Under the pieces are notes generated by a model. It was not told the origin of the DNA. It ran no database searches and was given only the letters and a program-made list of their open reading frames with translations. Below, piece after piece: positions 46,226 through 54,713 of a stretch of 64,000 nucleotides of DNA. Each line of letters opens with the position of its first letter. Position 1 is the first letter of the stretch. Origin of the DNA: Paenibacillus mangrovi (lineage in GTDB: Bacteria > Bacillota > Bacilli > Paenibacillales > Paenibacillaceae); contig NZ_JALIRP010000007.1 in NCBI RefSeq assembly GCF_022898935.1, forward strand, positions 186,001 through 250,000, written 5' to 3'. A program made the translations under genes and the position numbers.

Positions 46226-47311
46226 TTATTTCGCCTGAATGTACCCTTCAGCTTTAAGCAGTTCGGCGATCAGGACAGCACCACCTGCGGCACCGCGCAA
46301 TGTATTATGCGACAATCCTACAAACTTATAATCGTAGATGGAATCCTCGCGCAATCTTCCTACCGAAACGCCCATACCGCGCTCAATGTCACGATCCAGT
46401 TTCGTCTGAGGTCTGTTTTCTTCTTCAAAATACGTAATGAACTGCTTTGGCGCGCTTGGTAGACCCAGTTCCTGCGGACGACCTTGGAATTGGCGCCAGC
46501 GCTCAATGATTTCTTCTTTCGAAGGCTTGTTCTCGAACGATGCGAATACGGTAGCCAGATGGCCATCCGTTACAGGAACGCGAATGCACTGTGTCGTAAT
46601 CAGAGGCGAGCTTGCTTTCACAATTTCACCATTTGAGATGCTGCCCCAGATGCGGAGCGGCTCCTGCTCGCTCTTTTCTTCCTCGCCGCCGATGTATGGG
46701 ATCACATTATCCAGCATATCCGGCCAATCGGTAAAGTTCTTGCCAGCTCCAGAGATCGCTTGATAGGTGGAAGCAACTACTTTTGTCGGTTTGAAATCGA
46801 GCAATGCATGAAGAGCAGGAACATAGCTTTGAATGGAACAGTTCGGCTTCACGGCGATAAAACCAGTGCTCGTTCCAAGACGTTTTCTCTGAGCTGCAAT
46901 GATTTCAATATGCTGAGGGTTAATTTCCGGAATAACCATCGGAACGTCAGGCGTCCAGCGATGAGCTGAATTATTGGAAATAACAGGCGTGCCTGTTTTG
47001 GCGTAAGCTTCTTCTAAGGCTTGGATTTCATTCTTTTTCATATCAACTGCGCAAAAAATAAAATCGACATCAGAAGCGACATCTTCAACTTTCGAAGCAT
47101 CCTGAACGACGATATTTTTCACTTTTTCAGGAATGGAACCAGACATCTTCCATCTGTTTTGTACAGCTTCCTCATAAGTTTTGCCCGCTGAACTGCTGCT
47201 GGCTGCAATGGCCGTTACCTCAAACCAGGGATGCTCATCCAGCAGCTGTACAAAGCGCTGACCAACCATGCCTGTTCCTCCGACAATACCTGCTTTAAGC
47301 TTTTCTGACAT
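46226..47311 (-). CDS. asd: aspartate-semialdehyde dehydrogenase
   Basis: This 361-residue enzyme has the NADP-binding start GIVGGTGMVGQRF, catalytic Cys158 in KPNCSIQSY and the downstream His in VTDGHLATV. It converts aspartyl phosphate to aspartate semialdehyde, the branch point to lysine/diaminopimelate, threonine and methionine. The length and spacing follow the archaeal/fungal-type subgroup rather than the shorter bacterial type found with dapA. It stands alone behind a T-box leader, so its expression should follow the charging of one tRNA. Confidence 0.9.
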   Translation of the reverse strand: MSEKLKAGIVGGTGMVGQRFVQLLDEHPWFEVTAIAASSSSAGKTYEEAVQNRWKMSGSIPEKVKNIVVQDASKVEDVASDVDFIFCAVDMKKNEIQALEEAYAKTGTPVISNNSAHRWTPDVPMVIPEINPQHIEIIAAQRKRLGTSTGFIAVKPNCSIQSYVPALHALLDFKPTKVVASTYQAISGAGKNFTDWPDMLDNVIPYIGGEEEKSEQEPLRIWGSISNGEIVKASSPLITTQCIRVPVTDGHLATVFASFENKPSKEEIIERWRQFQGRPQELGLPSAPKQFITYFEEENRPQTKLDRDIERGMGVSVGRLREDSIYDYKFVGLSHNTLRGAAGGAVLIAELLKAEGYIQAK

Positions 47312-47463
47312 ACGTACTCATATCCTTTCGTAAATGGCATCAAGTTTCGTCGCATCGACTGTCATCCGTCAAAACAGAATATCAGTCAAAAACCTCTATT
47401 AGATAACTATTCAAACCATCTGAAATGGTACCTAACTTACATACGTACCGCGGGCTCCAAGGG

Positions 47464-47765
47464 TAACAACAAAAAAATCCCACCCCTAAGACCGTAGTCT
47501 CAGGGACGAGATATGTATGCTCGTGGTACCACCCTAGATTCGCCAATATGTCGCCATATTAGCCTCATCAAGTACAGCATTGCAAATGCATATACTATAG
47601 CTCTGTAACAGGAGCTCCTGGCACGTCATCCCCTTGATCCACGGTTCCGAAGTGCTGCTCTGAGGCTTTATTCAATAAACAACTCTTTACTCCTTTTCAG
47701 CGGACGGAGCTCTCTGTAAAAGAATTCATTTATTTACTCGTCTCTTCATCGCATTTATATATTAC
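47464..47765 (-). ncRNA. T-box riboswitch leader of asd
   Basis: On the minus strand the region has the canonical T-box TAGGGTGGTACCACG (47522-47536), an AGAGAGC motif in the stem I distal part (about 47709), and a long stem I. At the end there is a terminator with arms CCCTGAGAC and GTCTTAGGG (47484-47505) followed by seven T. Uncharged tRNA pairs with the specifier and the T-box and prevents termination. The specifier codon could not be assigned safely by eye. About 150 bases separate the terminator from the asd start. Confidence 0.92.
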
Positions 47766-47770
47766 TGATT

Positions 47771-47799
47771 ATAATATAAAAAAAATGACCGAAGGTAAA
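47771..47799 (-). promoter_or_regulatory. promoter of the asd T-box transcript
   Basis: On the minus strand TTTACC and TATTAT are 17 bases apart, just upstream of the leader. A TATAAT three bases further along is an alternative -10, with a 20-base spacing. The region between the VanZ-like gene and the leader otherwise holds nothing noted. Confidence 0.5.
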
Positions 47800-47841
47800 C
47801 ATTTTTTTAATTTTCTTAGTCTCACTTTTCGGATCTATGCG

Positions 47842-48843
47842 TCAGTTCCACCAATATTTCATCTTTTTAAATGTAACATCCCACAATTTTTCATTGCCCT
47901 CAACCGTGATTGTTAATTCATGGACTCTATTCAGTGGAACCTGGAAATCATGTGGTTGATTCTTCTCATTCTCGGTAGGACGACACACATCAGAAAGAGA
48001 GAACTCGTTCCCATCCCATGAAAATGTTACTGCACCATCATCATCCATATGATCGGGAATACCGCAATGTCCAGATATTATGATCTCTTTATTTCCCATC
48101 ATGTAAGTGTATTTTTTAATTTGTTTGCCTTCACTGCCGTAAACATTAAGTTTGGGCACAACTTCCTCACCTCCAATAATAAAACTTTGCAGATCCTTAC
48201 TCATTGAAGTATTTCCGGTCTTTTCGCGCAATTCATTTAATGCCTGGTCCGGTCCTTCTATTTTCGTGAAAAAACTTCTGTCTATGATCTCGGATAAACC
48301 CAGTACAGCTATCGAAAGGATAACCACGGAAGTGCCTGCGACAACAAGATTTTTCCAAACGTCTTTGGTACGAAATCCGATTTTGTATGCACAATAACCG
48401 ATAGAAGCACCGATTGAATTTTGAATGGCGTCGTTGATATCAAAGCTGCCGAGAAAAGTGAGCATTTGTAAGGTTTCCAGGACAAGAATGGATAAGAAGA
48501 ACAATGAAATAAATTTAACAAATCGGATACGATACAACAAAGGAATCAATATGCCGAATGGTATAAATGCCACAAGATTGCCCAATCCGACTAAATCCAT
48601 GAGCGTAAAATGCTGAAAATCAGCCATTTTCGGAAATTTCAAAAATTCATCAGGAATATAGATGAACGTATATTCATGAACGACTTCTGATGCCCCTATT
48701 CGGCCGAAACCCAGGAACATAAAATATAAAATCAAAATGGTGTAAAGGATCGTTATTGTAAGAATAACCTTGTGCTGTTTGGTTTGATTTCCTATATTGG
48801 CTTGGTCAGCTAATTTTGTAGGAATCTCTTGTTTTGTTTCCAT
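47842..48843 (-). CDS. VanZ-like family membrane protein
   Basis: In this 333-residue protein, residues 25-195 hold about five membrane helices with VanZ family features (GLGNLVAFIPFGILIPL and DINDAIQNSIGASIGY). A C-terminal domain of about 130 residues outside the membrane was not recognised. VanZ family members affect teicoplanin resistance or have no known job. The ribosome site is AGGAGGT before the ATG. The extra domain makes it longer than plain VanZ (about 160 residues). Confidence 0.82.
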   Translation of the reverse strand: METKQEIPTKLADQANIGNQTKQHKVILTITILYTILILYFMFLGFGRIGASEVVHEYTFIYIPDEFLKFPKMADFQHFTLMDLVGLGNLVAFIPFGILIPLLYRIRFVKFISLFFLSILVLETLQMLTFLGSFDINDAIQNSIGASIGYCAYKIGFRTKDVWKNLVVAGTSVVILSIAVLGLSEIIDRSFFTKIEGPDQALNELREKTGNTSMSKDLQSFIIGGEEVVPKLNVYGSEGKQIKKYTYMMGNKEIIISGHCGIPDHMDDDGAVTFSWDGNEFSLSDVCRPTENEKNQPHDFQVPLNRVHELTITVEGNEKLWDVTFKKMKYWWN

Positions 48844-49062
48844 AGTTACCTCCTTTTTTTACAAAATATCCTCTTGTGTCTCTATCTGTTAAAATGCGTT
48901 GATTTCTACCTCAAGTATAACAAAAGTTCGCCATCCCTCCCCATTTATTTCCTCAAGCAAACCTTACAGCATCGTAAGGATTTGTGGTGAAGCTTTTATT
49001 GACATGCCAGCTTCAAACGTGCCACTCTCCCCTATATCCGTATAAAAGTGCTTTTCGAGACA

Positions 49063-49090
49063 CAAAAAAGCGGTTCGAGATGAACCGCTT
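49063..49090 (-). terminator. terminator after the LysR gene
   Basis: The perfect arms AGCGGTTC and GAACCGCT around ATCTC are followed by TTTTTTG on the minus strand, 17 bases past the stop. The rest of 48844-49106 holds no gene that I could support. Confidence 0.85.
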
Positions 49091-49106
49091 AATGGACAAG
49101 CTATCT

Positions 49107-49991
49107 CTAATTTTGTTCACAAAAATGATGACTACAAAATTCTTTAAATAACTTGGCGGCAGGTGACAGATAACATTTCTCCTTCCATGCCAAACCTATC
49201 GTGCAAGTACATTCCGTTTTTTTGACTGTCAACCAGGAAGTTCCATCCATCTTTAGTCCTGATGTGGAAGGCAACAATGAAACGCCAAGTCCGGCAGATA
49301 CAAATCCTGCAGCCGTGGAAAGATCTTCTGCCTCAAAAGTAACTTTGGGATGAAAACCTGCGCTTTGGAAAATGTCATCCAATATTGAACGGAATCCACA
49401 GCTTGTGTTTAATCCGATAAACGGCTCTTCGGAAAAAGCGTGCAAATCAACCTCCCGTTGACCGGATAATTTGTGGCCCTTCGGAACAACAACATAAAGC
49501 TCCTCCGTAATTAGCGGCAACCACATCATTCCATCGCAGTTGATTTTTGGGGATGTGATGCAAAAGTCACTCGCCCCATTTTCTAACTTCTGGATAATGA
49601 ATGAATTCGAGCCCTGGTAGAGTTCAAAATGAATGTTAGGGTATCGCTTGCGAAATGAACTGATCAAAGTTGGAATGAATTCGTTTCCGAGCGTGTGTAA
49701 AAAGGCCAAAGCAACCGTTCCTGATTCCGGATTCGTTAGTTCCTCAATCTCCTGCTTTCCTTTTCTGATCTCCAGAATGGCAGCTTCGACTCGTTTAGCA
49801 AACACTTCTCCGTATCGATTGAGCTGGACGTTCCGACCGCTCCGTTCAAACAGTGGCACACCAAGCTCTTCTTCCAATTTTCCAATAGAGTGACTGAGAG
49901 CAGGCTGAGTAATCGAGAGCTCCTCCGCGGCACGAGTTACATGCTGCAACCGCGCTACTGTTAAAAAGTACTCCAGTTGATTCCATTCCAT
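49107..49991 (-). CDS. LysR family transcriptional regulator
   Basis: In this 294-residue protein, the winged helix-turn-helix lies at residues 1-60 (LEYFLTVARLQHVTRAAEEL and QPALSHSIGKLEEELG), and the two-lobed periplasmic-binding-like effector domain at about 90-290. It belongs to the YybE/GltR-style LysR group by general look. It is divergent from the DHA2-type MFS gene and should control it from the dyad at 50060-50080. Confidence 0.92.
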   Translation of the reverse strand: MEWNQLEYFLTVARLQHVTRAAEELSITQPALSHSIGKLEEELGVPLFERSGRNVQLNRYGEVFAKRVEAAILEIRKGKQEIEELTNPESGTVALAFLHTLGNEFIPTLISSFRKRYPNIHFELYQGSNSFIIQKLENGASDFCITSPKINCDGMMWLPLITEELYVVVPKGHKLSGQREVDLHAFSEEPFIGLNTSCGFRSILDDIFQSAGFHPKVTFEAEDLSTAAGFVSAGLGVSLLPSTSGLKMDGTSWLTVKKTECTCTIGLAWKEKCYLSPAAKLFKEFCSHHFCEQN

Positions 49992-50059
49992 AGATCAAGC
50001 AGCCTCCTTTTTAAATGAACAGAACTATTCCATAAATCTCGTGCATGTATTTGATGAAA

Positions 50060-50088
50060 ACAATAAATTAGACGTATTGTTTTGTCAA
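50060..50088 (-). promoter_or_regulatory. lysR promoter with overlapping LysR-type operator dyad
   Basis: On the minus strand TTGACA and TATTGT are 17 bases apart. The dyad ACAATA-N9-TATTGT (50060-50080), which has the T-N11-A form of LysR sites, covers the -10 and most of the spacer. This is the usual design for autorepression. Confidence 0.65.
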
Positions 50089-50102
50089 CAGATACAATGA
50101 AA

Positions 50103-50130
50103 TTGACAGATCGATCCAATACCGTTCTAA
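50103..50130 (+). promoter_or_regulatory. promoter of the DHA2-type MFS gene
   Basis: TTGACA and TTCTAA lie 16 bases apart, 20 bases downstream of the LysR dyad and 43 bases before the ATG. The weak -10 fits an activated promoter. Confidence 0.5.
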
Positions 50131-50173
50131 GGATCTCTGCATATATGGCAAAAAAACAGGAGGATGATATACG

Positions 50174-51769
50174 ATGGCTATGAAAGAACCGATTGGCACG
50201 ATACAACGCCGTGGCCTACTTCTGACTTTCCTTTGTTTCGGCTTGTTCATGGTGTATCTGGACACAACGATTGTGAACGTTGCGCTTCCGGACATCCAAA
50301 TCAAGTTGAATGCAGATATGTCAGTGTTGCAGTGGATTATCGACGCATACGCACTCACATTCTCATGCCTTTTGCTTTCTGCGGGCACTATCGGTGATGC
50401 TATTGGGCGTAAAAAGGTTTTTATTACCGGTCTGCTCGGATTCTCCCTAACCTCGATTGTTTGTGCAGTTTCCCCCTCCATCGAAATGCTGCTTGTGGGG
50501 CGCATTTTACAAGGAGTTTTCGGATCGTTTATGATCCCGGTTTCGCTTGCGATCATCAGAGGAATCTATGAGGAACCTGTTTCCAGAGCAAAAGCGATCG
50601 GGATATGGGCGGGGATCGGGGGAATAGCCTTCGCTGCCGGTCCAGTTGTGGGAGGATGGCTTGTCGAATACTACGGTTGGCAAAGTATTTTCTGGATCAA
50701 TGTGCCCATTGGTATTGTAATCGCACTCGTGTTAGTTCGCATTTTGCATGAAAATCGGAGTGTGGCATCCCGAAAATTTGATATCATTGGACAAACGCTC
50801 TTTATCCTTGCCATTGGTGCGCTTAGCTACGCCTTAATTGAGGGGAATTCTTTAGGCTGGGATTCAGGGACAATAATTACAACGTTCATCGTTGCCGCAA
50901 TCGCTCTTCTGCTATTTGTATTCCAGGAGTATCGATATGAAAAACCGCTGCTGCCACTTAGTCTATTCCGTAATCGGATCTTCACGATCGCATGCTCCGT
51001 TAATTTTCTTGGCTTATTCGGCTTGTATGGAGCTATCTTCTTGCTAACCCTGTACCTCCAGAACATTAACCATTTCTCTCCCATCGAGACTGGCATCCGG
51101 TTTTTGGCGCTTACGGCTGCGATTATGGTGGCCTCGTTCTTTGGTAGTGTGCTTGCTGCCAAGGTAAGCCCTAGACTTCTCATTGTCATTGGCTTGCTCA
51201 TGGCTGGGGGAGGCCTCCTTGCACTTATCATGCTGGATGTGGGCAGCAGTTATGGCACATACTGGTGGGCACTCGTGCTTCTCGGTATCGGCGTCTCTTT
51301 AGTGGGCTCCTCGGCCACAGTGGCTCTTATGACGACCGTTCCGCCTGAGATTGCGGGTACCACGTCTGGGGTGTCTAACACTTTTCGTCAAGTGGGAGCT
51401 GTATTCGGAGTGGCCCTCTCTGGAGCGTTGGTTTCACAATATATCCATACCGCTTTGCCGTCCCAATTAGCTACCATGCAGCTTCCGGATGAAATAAAAG
51501 AACAGATCTCCATTGCATTCTCACGAGGAGACATGTCTTTATCTCAGGTTGATCCTGTTCCGGAGGATGTGAGACAACTTATACAATCTGCCGGTGCTCG
51601 GGTGTTCGTCGATGGAATACACCTTGCCTTCCTCGTCAGTGGAACTGGTACCTTATTAGCAGGAATCTGTGCACTTCTGTTTATGGGCCGAATATATCAC
51701 AAAAGCAATAACAAAGCGTCAATGGAAAGCATCCAAAAGATAGGAAGCTCAAGTTTTGAAAAATCCTGA
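50174..51769 (+). CDS. DHA2 family MFS drug exporter (EmrB/QacA type)
   Basis: This 531-residue transporter has fourteen predicted helices, motif D1 (LDTTIVNVALPDI) in helix 1 and motif A (GTIGDAIGRKKVF). A helix 5 motif C (GIAFAAGPVVGGWLVE) marks drug/proton antiporters. AGGAGG lies ten bases before the ATG. It diverges from the LysR gene that probably controls it. The drugs exported are unknown. Confidence 0.93.
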   Translation: MAMKEPIGTIQRRGLLLTFLCFGLFMVYLDTTIVNVALPDIQIKLNADMSVLQWIIDAYALTFSCLLLSAGTIGDAIGRKKVFITGLLGFSLTSIVCAVSPSIEMLLVGRILQGVFGSFMIPVSLAIIRGIYEEPVSRAKAIGIWAGIGGIAFAAGPVVGGWLVEYYGWQSIFWINVPIGIVIALVLVRILHENRSVASRKFDIIGQTLFILAIGALSYALIEGNSLGWDSGTIITTFIVAAIALLLFVFQEYRYEKPLLPLSLFRNRIFTIACSVNFLGLFGLYGAIFLLTLYLQNINHFSPIETGIRFLALTAAIMVASFFGSVLAAKVSPRLLIVIGLLMAGGGLLALIMLDVGSSYGTYWWALVLLGIGVSLVGSSATVALMTTVPPEIAGTTSGVSNTFRQVGAVFGVALSGALVSQYIHTALPSQLATMQLPDEIKEQISIAFSRGDMSLSQVDPVPEDVRQLIQSAGARVFVDGIHLAFLVSGTGTLLAGICALLFMGRIYHKSNNKASMESIQKIGSSSFEKS

Positions 51770-51931
51770 CATGTTTTGTCCGGAGCGATTTGCCAAGGAG
51801 GTGTGCATCTTGCGCGGCTCCTTTCTTTTTTCATAACATCTCCTCTCCTACTGGTCCAATACTTTCCTTGGAAAAAATGCTATGATTAACATTACTGTTA
51901 TGAAATTAGTTGCTAGCAAGGAAGTGAGTTT

Positions 51932-53368
51932 ATGTGGAAGCCTGATCGTCAGAGTAAAAAGCCACTTTATGAGCAAATCGCAGATCATCTGGAGCAAAGA
52001 ATCTCGTATGGTGAATTTCCGCCAGGGAGCTTGCTTCCATCCGAACGAAAATTAGCTGAACAATTAGGTGTAAACCGAAGTACTGTAATTTTGGCTTTCG
52101 CAGAGCTCAGGTCTATGGGAATCATCGAAAGTCGTTCTGGCAGCGGAACACGGGTGAGCAAATATAAGTGGGGAGCTACTCCAAGACATACCCCAAACTG
52201 GAAGAGATATACCGAAGGTGGGAGCTTCCTTCCCAACGTCCCTTTCCTTAGAAGAATTCGAGATGCGCTGAGCCAGAACCCTTCCATGATCGATTTTGCG
52301 AGCGGCGAGCTTTCCGGCGACTTATCACCTATGGACGAGATCGCGATGCTGATGAAGGATCATCATTACACCTCTTATCTCGGCTACGACAATCCGCAAG
52401 GATATATTCCGCTCAGGCAAGCGGTAGCTGCTTATCTTGATCAATATCGTGGCATCCAGACAACCGAATCATCCATACTGATTACATCGGGTTCTCAGCA
52501 GTCGTTATTTTTGATTACACAGTGTCTTCTGTCTCCAGGCGACGCTGTAGCTATAGAAGATCCATCTTACAGCTATTCCTTGCCCATGTTTCAATCTGCG
52601 GGACTCCGGTTATTCCGTCTGCCTGTAGACCATGATGGTGTCCGTCCGGAAGAAATCCGCTCCTTGTACAAGAAACATCGTATCAAAATGATTTTTACAA
52701 ATCCGAATTATCAAAATCCGACAGGTACGTATCTTGCAGAGGACCGACGAAACAAACTGCTTGAAATCGCAAGTGAGCTGGGCCTTCCGATCGTTGAAGA
52801 CGATCCTTACAGCCTAACAGATTACGAAGGGAAGTTCTGCTCGCCGCTGAAATCAATGGATCTGCATGGCAGCATCATTTATATTGGATCTTTCTCCAAA
52901 ATCGCCGCTTCGGGTTTGCGCATTGGATGGATGGTTGCCCCGCATGCCATTGTGGAGAGATTGGCGGATGCGCGGCAGCAGATGGATTTTGGTCTAAGCG
53001 TGATTCCCCAACAGGTCGCAGCACAATTTTTGAAGTCGTCTTACTTCGAGCCTCACCTAAATCGTCTGCGGATGCAGCTCCTTTATAAACGGGATCTTAT
53101 GATCGAAGCGCTGCAGAAAGAGCTTCCAGGACTAATCCATTTCAATATCCCTCAGGGTGGAATACATATGTGGTGCAAGCTGGTACCCGAAGTCAATGAT
53201 ACCAAGCTGCTGGAAGAAGGGATTAAAAATGGGGTTGTTTTCGTACCGGGCAGTGTATATGGATCAGATTCGGGCTTTGTAAGGTTCACTTTTGGCCGAG
53301 CCAAAGCGGATGACATCGGTCCCGGAATAACGAGATTCGCGGAAGCATTGCGGGACCTGATCAAATAA
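51932..53368 (+). CDS. MocR-type regulator: GntR DNA-binding domain fused to PLP aminotransferase domain
   Basis: In this 478-residue protein, residues 1-75 are a GntR winged helix (LYEQIADHLEQRI, LPSERKLAEQLGVNRSTV). Residues 100-475 are a fold type I aminotransferase with PLP-binding Lys323 in SFSKIAASGLRIGW and NPNYQNPTG. MocR proteins use PLP adducts as effectors to regulate vitamin B6, GABA or transport genes. AAGGAAGTGA precedes the ATG. The upstream DHA2 exporter is in the same direction 160 bases away and is a possible target; no pdxST genes are adjacent. Confidence 0.92.
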   Translation: MWKPDRQSKKPLYEQIADHLEQRISYGEFPPGSLLPSERKLAEQLGVNRSTVILAFAELRSMGIIESRSGSGTRVSKYKWGATPRHTPNWKRYTEGGSFLPNVPFLRRIRDALSQNPSMIDFASGELSGDLSPMDEIAMLMKDHHYTSYLGYDNPQGYIPLRQAVAAYLDQYRGIQTTESSILITSGSQQSLFLITQCLLSPGDAVAIEDPSYSYSLPMFQSAGLRLFRLPVDHDGVRPEEIRSLYKKHRIKMIFTNPNYQNPTGTYLAEDRRNKLLEIASELGLPIVEDDPYSLTDYEGKFCSPLKSMDLHGSIIYIGSFSKIAASGLRIGWMVAPHAIVERLADARQQMDFGLSVIPQQVAAQFLKSSYFEPHLNRLRMQLLYKRDLMIEALQKELPGLIHFNIPQGGIHMWCKLVPEVNDTKLLEEGIKNGVVFVPGSVYGSDSGFVRFTFGRAKADDIGPGITRFAEALRDLIK

Positions 53369-53393
53369 CAGCATGGATAAAGAGTCAAACGAA

Positions 53394-53430
53394 AACAACC
53401 GTAGAGTATGGACCTCCGCGGTTGTTTTTT
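53394..53430 (+). terminator. terminator after the MocR gene
   Basis: The arms AACAACCG and CGGTTGTT with a GA/CC inner pairing are followed by TTTTTTG on the plus strand; on the minus strand the T-run is also present, so it can serve the small gene at 53446 too. Confidence 0.8.
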
Positions 53431-53445
53431 GATTTTCTGAATGCT

Positions 53446-53649
53446 TCACGTGTTCCAAACCACTATCATGATGATCGCCAGAACTACGGTGCAAGCAATA
53501 TATATTCCAGTGAGACGCATCCACTTTTTCCCTGTATGCTGAAAATATTTTGAGTCTGCTTTTTTGTTGCTTTTGGATTGCCCAATCATCATCGTTGCGA
53601 TAAAACCGGCTACCATCACAATGACGGCAATTATGAATAACCCGAGCAT
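53446..53649 (-). CDS. small two-helix membrane protein of unknown function
   Basis: In this 67-residue protein, hydrophobic helices lie at about 2-22 and 46-64, joined by a Lys-rich loop. CTAGGAGG precedes the ATG, and a terminator lies just beyond the stop, so it is probably expressed. No family was recognised. Confidence 0.7.
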   Translation of the reverse strand: MLGLFIIAVIVMVAGFIATMMIGQSKSNKKADSKYFQHTGKKWMRLTGIYIACTVVLAIIMIVVWNT

Positions 53650-53752
53650 GTTTCCCCTCCTAGATGGGCTACTTATTCAAACATGTCTCATTATAATGAA
53701 TTGTCCGTATTGTGACACCATCCATTTATCCAACGATTTGACCCATCCAATT

Positions 53753-54157
53753 CTAATATTCGCTTTCCGCTTGTTTCCGAATGGAATCCACCGTAAGCGT
53801 AAAGGCTTCAGCAGCTTTATAAGCATCCAGTGCGTTCTGAAGACGTTTAACCTGTTGGTCAAAACCGCTTGAATTTCCAACAAATTTCACGATCGAACTT
53901 GCGCTATGAAGCAGCTCTTCTCGAGCAGACTTGAGAGCACGGTTATGGGTTTTCTCGATCATCTGTATAGCCATATGTGTATAAATGGCCGAGAATTCCT
54001 TGTTATCGATTTCTTGTTCACGTGCGGCAAGATCACTTTCTCGAATCTCCCAATCTCCGGAATCATTTTTCGATGCCGTTAAGCGCCCATCATTGATCAT
54101 ATTCAGGACTGTCTTATAATGAACTCCCAGCAGCGCTGCTGCTTCCTTCGCATTCAT
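53753..54157 (-). CDS. excisionase/MerR-like helix-turn-helix protein
   Basis: This protein has 134 residues from the ATG at 54157 (AAGGAG eight bases upstream; a GTG at 54166 abuts that site). Residues 1-50 form an excisionase-type winged helix (MNAKEAAALLGVHYKTVLNM, then DGRLTASKNDSGDWEIRESDL). Residues 55-134 are alpha-helical, probably a coiled-coil dimerisation tail. It is not next to phage or transposon genes, so it is more likely a small regulator than a true excisionase. Confidence 0.75.
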   Translation of the reverse strand: MNAKEAAALLGVHYKTVLNMINDGRLTASKNDSGDWEIRESDLAAREQEIDNKEFSAIYTHMAIQMIEKTHNRALKSAREELLHSASSIVKFVGNSSGFDQQVKRLQNALDAYKAAEAFTLTVDSIRKQAESEY

Positions 54158-54257
54158 TAGCTCCACTCCTTATCCATAGTTATCCTTATTTTAAAGGACA
54201 ATTTGAGATAAGTAAATAATCGGAATTCAGTTCTGTTTGACCCCTACCAGTTGATTA

Positions 54258-54296
54258 CAAACAAAGAGGCCAGGGGAAGATCCCTAGCCTTTGTCT
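54258..54296 (-). terminator. terminator after the small Sm-like protein gene
   Basis: The arms CAAAGGCTAGGG and CCCCTGGCCTCTTTG (one bulge) form a strong hairpin just past the stop; the T-tract TTTGTTTG is weak. Confidence 0.6.
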
Positions 54297-54302
54297 TTTA
54301 TT

Positions 54303-54497
54303 TTAGCCGATTAACCTTGAGATCAGAATAATCTCTGCCAGTCGCATGATGAGTCGTCTTCTACGTCCTCCAATGATGGCGCTTAGAATAAGAAAATCTG
54401 TACCAACCGATAAGAGTCTCCCAGTAAAAACACTGCCGGTGGTTGAAACCTGTACGGTTTTTCCTTGTAGTAATTTGGCTTGATCGCGAAATGTCAC
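54303..54497 (-). CDS. small Sm-like protein (DUF2642-like), probable spore-associated
   Basis: This 64-residue protein, GTG start with AAGGGGG ten bases upstream, contains GKTVQVSTTGSVFTGRLLSVG and DFLILSA, the beta pattern of DUF2642-type Sm-like folds found in Bacilli spore-associated small proteins. An Arg-rich GGRRRRLIMRL stretch follows and is likely to contact nucleic acid or another protein. Family membership is tentative. Confidence 0.6.
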   Translation of the reverse strand: MTFRDQAKLLQGKTVQVSTTGSVFTGRLLSVGTDFLILSAIIGGRRRRLIMRLAEIILISRLIG

Positions 54498-54640
54498 GGT
54501 CCTTCATCCCCCTTTCTCTTACTCATTTAAAACGCATAATATATTATTCCTGTTCTGTAAAGTTTGAAAGGGACAATATGGTAACAAGCCACAATAATCA
54601 GCAGTTCCGCGTCTATTTTTGCTAGGAAACACTCAATAAA

Positions 54641-54687
54641 TAAGAAGAAAGCAAACACTTTCCCCGAAGGAAAATGTGTTTGCTTTC
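54641..54687 (-). terminator. intrinsic terminator after the GNAT gene
   Basis: The 17-base arms around CTTCGGG, including GAAAGCAAACAC and its partner, are followed by TTCTTATTT on the minus strand. It lies about 27 bases after the stop. Confidence 0.85.
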
Positions 54688-54713
54688 TTTCGTCAATCAA
54701 GCTTTTATTCTTC

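Noticed and set aside
50083..50110. A TTGTCA-based promoter on the plus strand before the DHA2 gene
   Set aside because: Seventeen bases later there is only GACAGA; the TTGACA-16-TTCTAA pair is the better candidate.
53753..54157. Phage or mobile-element excisionase
   Set aside because: No integrase, attachment repeats or phage genes are nearby; the tail domain fits a small stand-alone regulator better.
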